Shown piece after piece: positions 43,441-53,287 of a DNA stretch of 64,000 nt; position 1 is the stretch's first letter; the number at the start of each line of letters is the position of its first letter. The notes beneath the pieces were generated by a model, which was not told where the DNA came from, did not search any database, and worked only from the letters and a program-made list of their open reading frames with translations. Source of the DNA: an uncultured Hungatella sp. (GTDB lineage Bacteria > Bacillota > Clostridia > Lachnospirales > Lachnospiraceae); assembly GCA_949879795.1 (NCBI GenBank), contig CATLBR010000001.1:167821-231820 (forward strand), read 5' to 3'. The translations under genes and the position numbers were made by a program.

Positions 43441-45201
43441 TTATTCTACAGTGATGTTGGTATCTTTGGCGGCAGCCCAGGCTTTCTCGATGGCTCCGAG
43501 AATGTTTCCGTGGGGATCCCGCAGACTCATGGTGGCGCCGGAGATGCCGTCCAGCTCCTCGATCTGCTGGTCGGTGAGGGCCTCATACTTTTTCACATCC
43601 TCATCTTTCTCCGAGGTTCCGTGAAGCGGCCGGCCGTTTAAGTCGGAGCAGGCTGCCTGGTACCATGCGGTGACCTCGTCGGTAGTCTTGCCTGCGAAGA
43701 AATCTTCAAAGATGTTCATCTCGTTGGTCCAGGTGCCGGAGTTCAGCTTGTAGGTGTCGCCCCGTTCACGCTTGGTGGCCCAGGTTTCGATCTCGGCCAG
43801 GAAGGTATCGTCGGTCTGTTCCAGGATGGTATCCACCTTCTCGTCGTGGTCTTCGTCCGCGTTGTAGGACTGTCCGGGGAAACCTGTCAGGTGAGGCATA
43901 TGCTCGCCGTCATAATTGGGGGTGGCTATCTCCATCACATCTGTGTAGAGGGCGATGATCTTGCCGTCGGCGTCGTAGCATGCGCCAGCCGCCTGGGTGT
44001 TAAAACTGTACACGCCGATCTCTTTGTCATCCTTGCCGGGGCCTAAGCGTCCGGTGTTGGTGATGCCCAGACCGATCTTTGCCACGCTGTCTGTCTCCAC
44101 AGGCCGTCTGTAGTCATAGGCCTTCTGGATAGCGGCGATGATGTTGCCGTGTCCGTCATTTAAAGACATGGTAGCTCCGGAAATGGCATCCAGCGCTGCC
44201 TTCTCGTCATCGCTTAGAGCTTCGTATTTCTTTACATCTTCTTCCTTCTCGGAAGTTCCGTGGAGAGGTCTTCCGTTTAAATCGGAGCAGTAAGCCGCGT
44301 ACCACTGGTTTACTTCTTCCACGGTCATACCCCGGAAGGTCTCCTCGAACAGTTCCATCTCGTCGGTCCAGGTGCCGGAGTTCAGCTTGTAAGTGTCGCC
44401 CCGCTCCCGCTTGGTGGTCCAGGAACCAACCTCGGCCAGGAATGTGTCATCAGTCTGCTCAAGAACCGTATCCACCTTCTCGTCGTGGTCTTCATCCGCG
44501 TTGTAGGACTGGCCTGGAAAACCTGTGAGGTGAGGCATGTGCTCGCCGTCATAGTTTGGGGTCGCCACCTCCAGCTGATCTACCTCCAGATCCAGGATTC
44601 TGCCGCTGTCATCGAACAGCACATAGGCGATGACTTCATTGAAACTGTACACACCTGTCTCCTGATCATCTTTACCGGGCCCCAAACGTCCGCTGGAGGC
44701 AAATCCGATGCCGTGGGACAGTCCGGTGGCTGTCACTTCCGCCTGTTCTTTACCCTCCGACTCCTGGGACTCGATACCCAGGGCAGAACGCACGGCGTCA
44801 AATACGCCGTTGGAAGTCCAGGTGGCTCCGGCTACGGCATCCACACCGTCCAGACCGCCTTTTTCAATGATTGCCGCCTGCAGTGTCTCCAGGGCGGCTC
44901 CGCCGATAGCAGGAGTCTCCTGGTCTCCGGTCAGCTTCAGATCCACGATCTTTTCGCCGTCAAGAGTTACCTCCGCTGTGATGGGTCCGCCGTATCCTTC
45001 GGCTTCTCCTGTGACAACCTTGGTCTCCGTGGCGGCAGTGGTGGCAGCCGCGGTGGTCTCCGGGGCTGCGGTGGCGGCAGCCGTGGTAGTTTCCTGGGTG
45101 GTGGCGGCAGCGTCTGTTGCTGCCGGCTGGGAGCTGTTTCCGCATGCCGCGAGTCCGGTGCTTATCACCAGAAATGCTCCAGCCAGTAGGTTCTTTCTCA
45201 T
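43441..45201 (-). CDS. Lipoprotein with FMN-binding domain and two long repeats
   Basis: 586 aa. Signal peptide with lipobox LAAC (Cys20), then a Thr/Ala-rich spacer (about 25-60). Residues 62-142 are an FMN_bind domain with DAVAGAT (121-127). Two near-identical units follow, about 165-365 and 378-580, each with [27 protein letters not shown] and [12 protein letters not shown], and closing with DAISGAT (338-344) and DGISGAT (551-557). The D-x-x-[ST/A]-GAT motif is the ApbE flavinylation signature, so the protein may carry up to three covalent FMN groups and move electrons outside the membrane. A strong minus-strand promoter precedes it. Confidence 0.85.
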   Translation of the reverse strand: MRKNLLAGAFLVISTGLAACGNSSQPAATDAAATTQETTTAAATAAPETTAAATTAATETKVVTGEAEGYGGPITAEVTLDGEKIVDLKLTGDQETPAIGGAALETLQAAIIEKGGLDGVDAVAGATWTSNGVFDAVRSALGIESQESEGKEQAEVTATGLSHGIGFASSGRLGPGKDDQETGVYSFNEVIAYVLFDDSGRILDLEVDQLEVATPNYDGEHMPHLTGFPGQSYNADEDHDEKVDTVLEQTDDTFLAEVGSWTTKRERGDTYKLNSGTWTDEMELFEETFRGMTVEEVNQWYAAYCSDLNGRPLHGTSEKEEDVKKYEALSDDEKAALDAISGATMSLNDGHGNIIAAIQKAYDYRRPVETDSVAKIGLGITNTGRLGPGKDDKEIGVYSFNTQAAGACYDADGKIIALYTDVMEIATPNYDGEHMPHLTGFPGQSYNADEDHDEKVDTILEQTDDTFLAEIETWATKRERGDTYKLNSGTWTNEMNIFEDFFAGKTTDEVTAWYQAACSDLNGRPLHGTSEKDEDVKKYEALTDQQIEELDGISGATMSLRDPHGNILGAIEKAWAAAKDTNITVE

Positions 45202-45234
45202 AAGTTGTACCTCACTATGTATTTTTGTAAGGCC

Positions 45235-45263
45235 ATTGTATCATCATTAAAACATAGTGTCAA
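45235..45263 (-). promoter_or_regulatory. Promoter for the flavinylated lipoprotein
   Basis: Minus strand TTGACA (45263-45258), 17 bp, TACAAT (45240-45235). The -35 box overlaps the stop codon of the upstream M14 peptidase gene. Confidence 0.75.
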
Positions 45264-46498
45264 CGAGATATGACGAACGCCATAACCCTGGCCCACACAG
45301 ACTTGTTCTGGTTCCACACAGAGGCGTATTCGTCAAGGGGCATGGGACAGGCCACGCCTCCCACTTCTATGGTGATACTGGGGGCCGTCTGTCCGTTGAG
45401 CTGCATCCAGTCTTTGTATCCGCCTTTTCCTTTGCTGCCGTTGATGCCGTAACCCGTGACCTGGGATACGCTCTGGGCCAGAGCAAAAGAAGACTCGGCA
45501 GCCTGGTTGCCCTCTGTATCCCAGTAGATGATATTGCCCATGGAGTGATAGCTTATGGTTGCGGACCAGCTTCTCTGGCTGGAGAGGGCGGCCAGAGCCT
45601 GGCTCTCCGGCTCCGAGAGCGGAGAGACTCCCTTGCAGTTGGCGAAAGAACCTGCATCGGTGGGGAGCAGCATCTCATCCCAGTGGGCAGGAAAATTGTT
45701 GTTCAGGTCCACCCCTGCCCCGTTGCTCTTCCAGTAGGGAAGATAGTGTTCCAGAGGGGCGCTTGTCTTGCCTGCCTCCACATCCCGGGCATAGCTGGCG
45801 AGTATCTCCTGCCTCAGGTCCTCGGAGCGGATGCCGTCCAGGCCGAACTGAGAGACGGCCACACCGTCGGGATTGGTCATAGGTACAAAATGGAGGGCTG
45901 TCTGCTGAAACATGTCCGCCAGTGCCATGTGGTCGTAGTGGCCGGTATCGTAGTTGGCGAGAGCCAGTTCCACCTGATTCATCATCAGGAGGGGAGTCAT
46001 GTACTCTCTTCCGTGGATAGCGCCTTGCAGAAGCACATGCCTTGGCGCGTCGGGACTGCCCACGACGATCTCATATATGGCTTTTCCGTCCCGGGACCAG
46101 CCGATGACATTGACCTGCAGTCTGTGGCCGTAGCGATCCTTGAGGGCCTGAATATCTGCTTCCATCTGCTGATGGGTATATCTGTCCACAGGCCGTACCA
46201 CAGGGTTCCCGATGGGCTTATCAAGAAAATCGTTGGGAACTGTCACAATTTCAGCGATTGAACCGGGCTGCTCCGGCTCTTCGTCGGGGATGCCGGGTCC
46301 GATCTCCTTGGGAGGGGTGTAGGGAACATAGCCGGGCCCCAGAGAAGTGTCCAGCCCTATCCCGGGGCCCACAACAGCGCCGGCTCCTGTTCCGGGACCT
46401 GACTGTGTGGTTTCTGCCCTGGCCGCTGAGGGGATGCCCCCAAACACCGCACCTTCTATAAGCGCCGCACTCAGCGCAATATAAAGAAAACGTTTCAT
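45260..46498 (-). CDS. Secreted M14-family zinc carboxypeptidase
   Basis: 412 aa. Signal peptide MKRFLYIALSAALIEG... ending near AARAE. A Gly/Pro-rich region (about 35-75) leads into an M14 domain with the HxxE zinc motif (GAIHGREYMTP), VDLNNNFPAHW and catalytic-side SITIEVGG. It should remove C-terminal residues from cell-wall peptides or external peptides. GGAGG precedes the ATG. Its promoter is TTGACC-17-TAGAGT at 46565-46537. Confidence 0.92.
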   Translation of the reverse strand: MKRFLYIALSAALIEGAVFGGIPSAARAETTQSGPGTGAGAVVGPGIGLDTSLGPGYVPYTPPKEIGPGIPDEEPEQPGSIAEIVTVPNDFLDKPIGNPVVRPVDRYTHQQMEADIQALKDRYGHRLQVNVIGWSRDGKAIYEIVVGSPDAPRHVLLQGAIHGREYMTPLLMMNQVELALANYDTGHYDHMALADMFQQTALHFVPMTNPDGVAVSQFGLDGIRSEDLRQEILASYARDVEAGKTSAPLEHYLPYWKSNGAGVDLNNNFPAHWDEMLLPTDAGSFANCKGVSPLSEPESQALAALSSQRSWSATISYHSMGNIIYWDTEGNQAAESSFALAQSVSQVTGYGINGSKGKGGYKDWMQLNGQTAPSITIEVGGVACPMPLDEYASVWNQNKSVWARVMAFVISR

Positions 46499-46536
46499 AA
46501 AATTCCTCCGCTTCTGTTTTGTCTGTACTTTGTAAA

Positions 46537-46565
46537 CTCTACTTTATATCTAACGCAGGGTCAAC
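46537..46565 (-). promoter_or_regulatory. Promoter for the M14 peptidase
   Basis: Minus strand TTGACC (46565-46560), 17 bp, TAGAGT (46542-46537). It is divergent from the HAD gene promoter. Confidence 0.5.
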
Positions 46566-46592
46566 CAAATATTTCTTACGTTTTTTCTAATC

Positions 46593-46621
46593 TTGAGAAA
46601 TAGAAGCAATTGTGGTAGGAT
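46593..46621 (+). promoter_or_regulatory. Promoter for the HAD phosphatase
   Basis: TTGAGA (46593-46598), 17 bp, TAGGAT (46616-46621), about 35 bp before the start codon. Confidence 0.6.
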
Positions 46622-46655
46622 AGAGGCACCTATATGAGATGAGGAGAGGGCTCTT

Positions 46656-47333
46656 ATGTACAAATGCTGTATTTTTGACTTGGACGGCACCTTGATCAAC
46701 ACGGTGCACGCGTTAAATAAAACTATCAATCTGATGTTGGAACAGCTGGGCTATGAGCCTGTGGACGAAGCCTGCACAAAAGTATTTGTGGGGGAGGGAT
46801 ATAAAAAATATGTGGAGAGAGCTCTCATATACCGGGGGGACAGGGAGCTTGTCAATCTGGAGAAGGCTCTCAACATGTACTGTGAGATTTTTGAGGAGAA
46901 CTGTCTGTATCAGGTGGAGGCTTACGACGGGATGAAGGAGCTTCTGGCCTGGATGAAAGACCGGGGCATGAAGCTGGCGGTGCTGACCAACAAGGCGGCT
47001 CCCCAGGCGGTGGCCAACATTGAAAAGGTGTATGGCAGAGGGTATTTTGATCTGATTACAGGGGAGAGACCGGGGCTGAAGAGAAAACCGGACCCTCAGG
47101 GGGCCCTTTACACGGCTAAAACTCTGGGAGTGACGCCGGAAGAGTGTCTGTATGTGGGTGACACAAACACGGATATGGAGACAGGGCTGGCGGCAGGGAT
47201 GGACACGGTGGGAGTCACATGGGGATTCAGAGGGAGAGATGAGCTTGAGGCTTTCCATCCCAGATTTCTGGCGGCCCATCCTCTGGAGATTATCCGTGCC
47301 CTGGAGGACCAGGAGTGTTCACACCATGACTAA
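46656..47333 (+). CDS. HAD-superfamily phosphatase, phosphoglycolate phosphatase-like
   Basis: 225 aa. HAD motifs: FDLDGTLINT (nucleophile Asp), VLTNKAA, KRKPDP and YVGDTNTDMETG. A helical cap follows motif I, as in Gph and pyrophosphatase PpaX-like enzymes. Substrate is not certain. The last five residues (CSHHD) and stop come from a dispersed hairpin repeat starting at 47316, so the natural C-terminus was altered, as in the PAP2 gene. Confidence 0.9.
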   Translation: MYKCCIFDLDGTLINTVHALNKTINLMLEQLGYEPVDEACTKVFVGEGYKKYVERALIYRGDRELVNLEKALNMYCEIFEENCLYQVEAYDGMKELLAWMKDRGMKLAVLTNKAAPQAVANIEKVYGRGYFDLITGERPGLKRKPDPQGALYTAKTLGVTPEECLYVGDTNTDMETGLAAGMDTVGVTWGFRGRDELEAFHPRFLAAHPLEIIRALEDQECSHHD

Positions 47334-47454
47334 TCACCCTGCTGATTAGTCATGGGCCAGTACAGTTATGGGGCCAAAGCATATGCCCCATCGCCGTAGG
47401 CGATTTAAAATGGGCATATGCTGTTACGTTCACAGGATACCTGTGAACAGTAAC
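47316..47454 (+). repeat. Dispersed hairpin repeat, copy 3 (fullest)
   Basis: Three hairpins in 139 bp: CCATGACTAATCA / TGATTAGTCATGG (47324-47336 / 47343-47355, perfect 13 bp); GCATATGCCCC... / ...ATGGGCATATGC (about 47379-47421, with bulges); GTTACGTTCACAGG / CCTGTGAACaGTAAC (47423-47436 / 47440-47454, one bulge). The left part matches copy 2 and the middle-right part matches copy 1. No coding capacity. Confidence 0.85.
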
Positions 47455-47494
47455 GGCCGGGATAGCCAAAGCTGAAGCGGGGCGGAGGGGGCTA

Positions 47495-47523
47495 TTTTCA
47501 AACCGAAAAAAATGTGATATAAT
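47495..47523 (+). promoter_or_regulatory. Promoter for the DUF4015 lipoprotein
   Basis: TTTTCA (47495-47500), 17 bp, TATAAT (47518-47523), 35 bp before the start codon. Confidence 0.6.
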
Positions 47524-47558
47524 AGAAAGACAAGATACCAAAGACAGAGGGAGAAGTC

Positions 47559-48848
47559 ATGAAAGCAAAACTAAGCCTGTTGTTGGTGTGCATTGTGCTG
47601 GCAAGCGGATGCAAACGATATGAACGGACAGAAGAAGAGGCGACCATGCCTGCGCCGGTGGTAGTGACCCGGGGGCAGGAGGAAAAACAGGAAAAAGAGA
47701 TAAAGATGTCGGATAAAGAGATCCATATTATCACGGAATCTGCTTCCCAGGAGCTCCAGAAAAACCAGGTGAAGGTAAAAGGCGTGTATATCTCTGCCTA
47801 TGTGGCGGGGACAAAGGAGCTGATGGATGAGATTATCAGACATATTGATGAGACGGAGATCAACGCGGTAGTCATCGACGTGAAGGATGACAACGGGAGG
47901 ATCACTTTTTCCATGGATTCGCCTATGGTCAGTGAGATCGCGGCCGTGAAGCGGTTCATCCCTGATATGGAAGGTTTGATGAAGACGCTGAAAGAGCATA
48001 ATATATATACTATAGCCAGGATAGTGGCTTTCAGAGACCCGTATCTTCCCGAATTGAAGCCGGACCTGGCCCTGAAACTGGCGGACGGAAGCATGTACAG
48101 GGACAACAAAGGCATGGCGTGGGTGAATCCGTACAAGCAGGAAGTCTGGGATTATCTGGTGGAGGTGGGCATTGAGGCTCACAAGATGGGATTTGACGAG
48201 GTACAGTTTGACTATATCCGCTTTTCCACGGAACGGGGTGTCAACAATGTGGTGTATGACCAGGAAGATACCCGTGGACGGAGCAAAACAGACATTATTA
48301 CGGAATTTATAGAATATGCTTATGAGAGACTGTCGGAAGAAGGCGTGTTTGTGGCTGCGGATGTGTTTGGGGCCATTATAGGCGGAGGGGTGGATTCAGA
48401 CGCGGTGGGCCAGTCCTACGGGGATATGGCAGACCATCTGGACTATATATGCCCCATGATTTATCCGTCCCATTACGGAGACGGGTACTTCGGCATCGAC
48501 CATCCGGACACCAAGCCCTATGACACTATTCTGGCGGCCTTAAAAGGTTCCAAGGAGGCTCTGGGCGACCATGGGAAAGAAGAAGGCCATGAGATCGTGG
48601 TCCGTCCCTGGCTTCAGGATTTTACAGCCTCATATCTGGATTACTATATAGAGTATGGGGACGAGCAGGTGGCCCAGCAGATTCAGGCAGTCTATGATGC
48701 GGGATATGACGAGTGGATTCTCTGGAGCGCGGCGTGCCGGTACCACTGGGGGGCTCTGAAATCCTCCCAGGAGACAGGTAAAGAGATGCCGGAGCAGTCC
48801 AAAACCACGGGAAGTCTGGATAATCAGGCCGAAGGCGAGGCGGCTTAG
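47559..48848 (+). CDS. DUF4015 putative glycoside hydrolase, lipoprotein
   Basis: 429 aa. Signal peptide with lipobox LASGC (Cys18), so it is anchored to the outer face of the membrane. The TIM-barrel-like domain starts near residue 70 with VKGVYISAYVAG; VVIDVKDDNGRI, MGFDEVQFDYIRFS and DYICPMIYPSHY are family hallmarks with conserved acidic residues at strand ends. Known members are annotated as putative glycoside hydrolases; the sugar is not known. The C-terminal 30 residues are hydrophilic. Confidence 0.88.
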   Translation: MKAKLSLLLVCIVLASGCKRYERTEEEATMPAPVVVTRGQEEKQEKEIKMSDKEIHIITESASQELQKNQVKVKGVYISAYVAGTKELMDEIIRHIDETEINAVVIDVKDDNGRITFSMDSPMVSEIAAVKRFIPDMEGLMKTLKEHNIYTIARIVAFRDPYLPELKPDLALKLADGSMYRDNKGMAWVNPYKQEVWDYLVEVGIEAHKMGFDEVQFDYIRFSTERGVNNVVYDQEDTRGRSKTDIITEFIEYAYERLSEEGVFVAADVFGAIIGGGVDSDAVGQSYGDMADHLDYICPMIYPSHYGDGYFGIDHPDTKPYDTILAALKGSKEALGDHGKEEGHEIVVRPWLQDFTASYLDYYIEYGDEQVAQQIQAVYDAGYDEWILWSAACRYHWGALKSSQETGKEMPEQSKTTGSLDNQAEGEAA

Positions 48849-48952
48849 CTTCTGCATCCGGAGCTTCCGCGCCGCAGGGAAGACAGACCGGAGTATTTGC
48901 GGAAAAGGTTTCGGCATATAGGGCAGGAACGACAGAGATGAGGAGGAACCAT

Positions 48953-49495
48953 ATGGACAGAACTCCTGCGCCGGGAGAGCTTTACCGGCACTTTAAAGGG
49001 AAACTTTATCAGGTTATTGCGGTGGCGGAGCACACGGAGACGGGAGAGAGGCTGGTGGTGTATCAGGCTCTCTACGGCGATTACAAGGTCTACGCCAGGC
49101 CGCTTGCCATGTTTGCAGAGGAGACAGACAGGGAGAAATATCCTTGGGCAGATCAGAAGTACCGGTTTGAGAAAGTGGACAGGTCGGGGCTGTGCGCCGG
49201 GCCCGGGACTGGTGAGACCGGCGGCGGGAAACAGGAGGAGAGTGGTGAGCCTGAAAGGGAGGAGACGCAGGGAAAGCTGAATCCTCTTCTTCTGCGATTC
49301 GTGGAGACAGAGGATTTCGGCGTGAAGGCAGAGCTTCTGTGGGCCATGAAGGGGAAAGTCAGCCAGGAGGAGACGGATATTCTCTGCGAGTCTTTGGACC
49401 TTCCGAAAGGGACGGGGGACATGGAGGATCAGATGCGGTCCATAGAGCACTATCTGGAGATGCGCAGGAAATTTGACGGCGGAAGGCTTCGGTGA
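48953..49495 (+). CDS. DUF1653-containing protein
   Basis: 180 aa from ATG 48953 (AGGAGG at 48941-48946). The DUF1653 domain (residues about 5-75) has [16 protein letters not shown] and [10 protein letters not shown] Gly/Glu-rich linker follows, then a helical C-terminal part ([17 protein letters not shown]) found in few relatives. Function is unknown. The stop overlaps the uvrC start. Confidence 0.8.
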   Translation: MDRTPAPGELYRHFKGKLYQVIAVAEHTETGERLVVYQALYGDYKVYARPLAMFAEETDREKYPWADQKYRFEKVDRSGLCAGPGTGETGGGKQEESGEPEREETQGKLNPLLLRFVETEDFGVKAELLWAMKGKVSQEETDILCESLDLPKGTGDMEDQMRSIEHYLEMRRKFDGGRLR

Positions 49496-51360
49496 TGGAA
49501 CAGGTATTCAATATTGAGGAAGAATTAAAAAAACTTCCGGCTCAGCCGGGAGTATATCTTATGCATGACGCCAGGGATGAGATCATCTACGTGGGAAAGG
49601 CCGTCAGTCTGAAAAACCGGGTGCGCCAGTATTTTCAGAGCAGCAGGAACAAGACGGCCAAGATCGAGCAGATGGTCTCCCGAATCGCCAGGTTTGAGTA
49701 TATTGTCACGGACTCGGAGATGGAGGCGCTGGTTCTGGAATGCAATCTGATCAAAGAGCACAGGCCCCGGTACAACACCATGCTGAAGGACGACAAGGCT
49801 TATCCCTACATCAAGGTGACGGTGAGCGAGGACTTCCCACGGGTCATGGTGTCGAGAACCATGAGGAAGGATAAGGACCGGTATTTCGGTCCTTACACCA
49901 GCGGCGGGGCGGTTAACGACACGGTGGATCTGATACACAAGCTGTACCGGATACGCACATGCAGCAGGAACCTGCCAAGAGACATGGGGAAAGAGCGCCC
50001 GTGCCTCAACTACCACATCAAACAGTGCGACGCCCCCTGCCAGGGTTACATAGGCAGGGAGGAATACAGCCGGTCCGTGGAGGAGGTTCTGGAATTTTTA
50101 AACGGACATTACACCAATCTGCTCCGGCTTCTGGAGCAGAAGATGGCGGACGCGGCAGAACAGATGGATTTTGAGAAGGCCATCGAGTACCGAGATCTTT
50201 TGGAGAGCGTGAAGAAGGTAGCCCAGAAGCAGAAGATTACCAGCAGCAGTATGGAGGACAGAGACATCATCGCCATGGCCAAGGATGATACCGACGCGGT
50301 AGTGCAAGTGTTCTTTGTCAGGGAAGGAAAGATCATAGGCAGGGACCATTTTCATGTGACCGTGGGTGCAGAGGAGAGCAGGCAGCAGATTCTCACCAGC
50401 TTTGTAAAGCAGTTCTATTCAGGGACGCCTTTTGTGCCCAGGGAACTGTGGATGCAGGAGGACCCGGAGGACAGCCAGATTCTCATCCGCTGGCTGACGG
50501 CAAAGAGGGGACAGAAGGTGAAGATCGTGATTCCCCAGAAGGGTCAGAAGGAACGTCTGGTGGAGCTGGCCCAGAAGAATGCGGCACTGGTGTTGTCCCA
50601 GGATAAAGAGAAGATCAAACGGGAAGAATTGAGAACAATCGGGGCCATGAACCAGATCGCCGGCCTCATAGGACTTGAGCGGCTCCGGAGGGTGGAGGCA
50701 TATGATATCTCCAACACCAGCGGCTTAGAGTCCGTGGGCTCTATGGTGGTCTATGAGGACGGCAGGCCCAAGCGCAGCGATTACCGGAAGTTTAAGATAC
50801 AGACAGTGAAAGGCCCCAACGACTATGCCTCCATGAAGGAAGTGCTGACCCGCCGGTTTACCCACGGGATGAAAGAGGCCGAGGAGCTGAAGGAAGAAGG
50901 GATGGACCAGAAACTGGGCAGTTTTACCAGGTTTCCCGACCTTTTGATGATGGACGGGGGAAAGGGTCAAGTGAACATCGCCCAGGAGGTTCTGAAAGAA
51001 CTGGGGCTGTCCATACCGGTGTGCGGCATGGTGAAGGATGACAACCACCGCACCAGAGGGCTGTACTACAACAATATGGAAGTTCCTATCGACAGGCATT
51101 CGGAGGGCTTTGGCCTCATCACCAGAATCCAGGATGAAGCTCATCGGTTTGCCATAGAATATCACCGAAGCCTGCGGGGAAAAAGCCAGGTAAAGTCTGT
51201 TCTGGACGATATTCCCGGCATAGGGCCGGCCAGGCGGAAGGCGCTGATGAAAGAATTCAGATCTCTGGAGGCAGTGAAGGAGGCCACGGTGGAGGAACTG
51301 ATGAAGACGCCGGGGATGACCCGGAAGGCTGCAGAGAGCGTGTATCGGTTTTTCAGATAG
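49495..51360 (+). CDS. uvrC: Excinuclease ABC subunit C
   Basis: 621 aa (or one more from GTG 49492). GIY-YIG nuclease at the N-terminus ([20 protein letters not shown]), UVR domain near residue 205, RNase H-like C-terminal nuclease ([11 protein letters not shown]), and tandem helix-hairpin-helix at the end ([22 protein letters not shown]). It makes both incisions in nucleotide excision repair. The start codon overlaps the stop of the DUF1653 gene. Confidence 0.97.
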   Translation: MEQVFNIEEELKKLPAQPGVYLMHDARDEIIYVGKAVSLKNRVRQYFQSSRNKTAKIEQMVSRIARFEYIVTDSEMEALVLECNLIKEHRPRYNTMLKDDKAYPYIKVTVSEDFPRVMVSRTMRKDKDRYFGPYTSGGAVNDTVDLIHKLYRIRTCSRNLPRDMGKERPCLNYHIKQCDAPCQGYIGREEYSRSVEEVLEFLNGHYTNLLRLLEQKMADAAEQMDFEKAIEYRDLLESVKKVAQKQKITSSSMEDRDIIAMAKDDTDAVVQVFFVREGKIIGRDHFHVTVGAEESRQQILTSFVKQFYSGTPFVPRELWMQEDPEDSQILIRWLTAKRGQKVKIVIPQKGQKERLVELAQKNAALVLSQDKEKIKREELRTIGAMNQIAGLIGLERLRRVEAYDISNTSGLESVGSMVVYEDGRPKRSDYRKFKIQTVKGPNDYASMKEVLTRRFTHGMKEAEELKEEGMDQKLGSFTRFPDLLMMDGGKGQVNIAQEVLKELGLSIPVCGMVKDDNHRTRGLYYNNMEVPIDRHSEGFGLITRIQDEAHRFAIEYHRSLRGKSQVKSVLDDIPGIGPARRKALMKEFRSLEAVKEATVEELMKTPGMTRKAAESVYRFFR

Positions 51361-51407
51361 ACAGGGCTGCTCGGCGGCGGACTTTTAAAATAAGGAGAAG
51401 GAAGAAC

Positions 51408-52343
51408 ATGTATGGAGTAACCATTGCGGAACTGATAGAGAAAATGAAGCTGAAACATGTCACTCCGGAGATCGATGTGGAGAAAGCTGTGGTCAGCCAT
51501 CCGGACGTGAACCGTCCTGCTCTGCAGCTGGCAGGTTTTTTTGATCATTTTGACAAGGACAGGGTACAGATCATCGGGTTTGTGGAACAGGAGTATATCA
51601 GGCAGATGGACCCGGAAAAGAAGAAAGAAGTGTTTGACCGGCTTCTCGCCGAGAAGATTCCCTGCCTGATCTTCAGCAGGGGGTTCGTGCCGGAGGAGTA
51701 TGTGCTGGAGCTGTGCAATCACTATGATGTGCCCTGCATGGTTTCTGATCAGAGCACGTCGGAGCTGATGGCGGAGATCATTCGGTGGCTGAAAGTGAAG
51801 CTGGCTCCCAGCATCAGCATTCACGGGGTGCTGGTGGACGTGTTTGGGGAGGGCGTACTGATCATGGGGGAGAGCGGCATCGGCAAGAGCGAGGCGGCTC
51901 TGGAGCTGATCAAAAGGGGGCACCGCCTGGTCACCGACGACGTGGTTCAGATCCGCAAGGTGAGCGACGAGACGCTGATCGGCTCCGCACCGGATATCAC
52001 CAAGCATTTTATCGAGCTGCGGGGCATAGGAATCATCGACGTGAAAAGTCTCTACGGCGTGGAGAGCATCAAGGATACTCAGAGCATCGACATGGTTATC
52101 AAGCTGGAAGAGTGGGACAGGGACAAGGAGTATGACCGTCTGGGCATGGAAGATCAGTACACGGAATTTTTAGGTAATCAGGTAGTGTGTCACGCCATTC
52201 CTATCCGGCCGGGAAGAAATCTTGCCATCATAGTGGAGACTGCGGCTATCAATTACCGCCAGAAAAAAATGGGCTACAACGCGGCGAAAGAACTGTACAA
52301 CCGCGTCCAGGCCAATCTGTCCAGGCCCAAAATCGAAAATTAA
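51408..52343 (+). CDS. hprK: HPr kinase/phosphorylase
   Basis: 311 aa. P-loop GESGIGKSEAALELI, then HRLVTDDVV, and the C-terminal signature EDQYTEFLGNQV. It phosphorylates Ser46 of HPr and Crh in carbon catabolite control; an HPr-like protein with Ser46 is encoded at 55173. It begins the cluster hprK-murB-rapZ-whiA-crh. Confidence 0.97.
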   Translation: MYGVTIAELIEKMKLKHVTPEIDVEKAVVSHPDVNRPALQLAGFFDHFDKDRVQIIGFVEQEYIRQMDPEKKKEVFDRLLAEKIPCLIFSRGFVPEEYVLELCNHYDVPCMVSDQSTSELMAEIIRWLKVKLAPSISIHGVLVDVFGEGVLIMGESGIGKSEAALELIKRGHRLVTDDVVQIRKVSDETLIGSAPDITKHFIELRGIGIIDVKSLYGVESIKDTQSIDMVIKLEEWDRDKEYDRLGMEDQYTEFLGNQVVCHAIPIRPGRNLAIIVETAAINYRQKKMGYNAAKELYNRVQANLSRPKIEN

Positions 52344-52360
52344 AAGTCAGGGGATCAGGG

Positions 52361-53266
52361 ATGAGGGAAATTTATGAGAAGCTGCGGAGCGTGGTGCAGG
52401 AGGAACGTGTCATCCGGAACGAACCCATGGCAAATCATACTACCTTCCGCATAGGAGGACCGGCGGCGTACTATGTGAGGCCGGATACACAGGAGGAACT
52501 GATAAGGACGGTGAGGCTGTGCCGGCAGGAGGCGGTTCCCTGGTATGTGGTGGGACATGGCAGCAATCTTCTGGTGAGCGATGAGGGGTATGACGGAGTG
52601 GTCCTGTCCACGGAAGGGCTGTGCAGGTGCACCCTGGAGGGAAGAGAAGTGAGGGCGGAGGCAGGGACTCTGCTGTCCCGTGCAGCCCGGAAGGCGGCCG
52701 AAGGTTCTCTCACCGGCCTGGAATTTGCCGCGGGAATTCCGGGAACCGTGGGAGGTGCGGTGGTCATGAACGCAGGTGCCTACGGGTTTGAGATGAAGGA
52801 TGTGCTTGTGTGGGCCAAGATCCTTGACAGGGACGGTCAGGTATTAATTCTGGATGCGGATCGGCTGCAGCTTGGATACCGAACCAGCTGTGTTGCAGGG
52901 AAAGGCTATGTGGTTTTGGAGGCGTCCTTTAAGCTCGAGCAGGGAGATCGCCAGGCCATCTGCGGCAGGATGGAAGAGCTGGCCGCAAAAAGAAGGGAAA
53001 AGCAGCCTTTGGAGTATCCCAGCGCGGGAAGCACGTTCAAGCGGCCTGCCGGTTATTTCGCAGGCAAGCTCATCGACGACGCAGGCCTGAGAGGATTTTC
53101 CGTGGGAGGCGCTCAGGTGTCGGAGAAGCACTGCGGGTTTGTGATCAACCGGGGAGGCGCCACCGCGGCGGATGTGACCGAACTGTGCCGCCAGGTGGCT
53201 CTCCGGGTGAGAGAACAGTTCGGTGTGGAGCTGGAACCGGAGATAAAACAGCTGAAAAACCAATGA
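52361..53266 (+). CDS. murB: UDP-N-acetylenolpyruvoylglucosamine reductase
   Basis: 301 aa from ATG 52361 (GGGGATCAGGG upstream); the longer frame to 52187 overlaps hprK. FAD-binding motifs NHTTFRIGGPA, GHGSNLLVSDEG, GTVGGAVVMNAGAYG, and the active-site YPSAGSTFKRP of type II MurB enzymes. It makes UDP-MurNAc for peptidoglycan. Confidence 0.96.
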   Translation: MREIYEKLRSVVQEERVIRNEPMANHTTFRIGGPAAYYVRPDTQEELIRTVRLCRQEAVPWYVVGHGSNLLVSDEGYDGVVLSTEGLCRCTLEGREVRAEAGTLLSRAARKAAEGSLTGLEFAAGIPGTVGGAVVMNAGAYGFEMKDVLVWAKILDRDGQVLILDADRLQLGYRTSCVAGKGYVVLEASFKLEQGDRQAICGRMEELAAKRREKQPLEYPSAGSTFKRPAGYFAGKLIDDAGLRGFSVGGAQVSEKHCGFVINRGGATAADVTELCRQVALRVREQFGVELEPEIKQLKNQ

Positions 53267-53287
53267 AAGCGGACAAAGGAGAAGACT

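Noticed and set aside
44485..45250. Long plus-strand frames antisense to the flavinylated lipoprotein
   Set aside because: They arise from the repetitive, GC-rich minus-strand coding sequence; the lipobox, FMN motifs and promoter support the minus gene.
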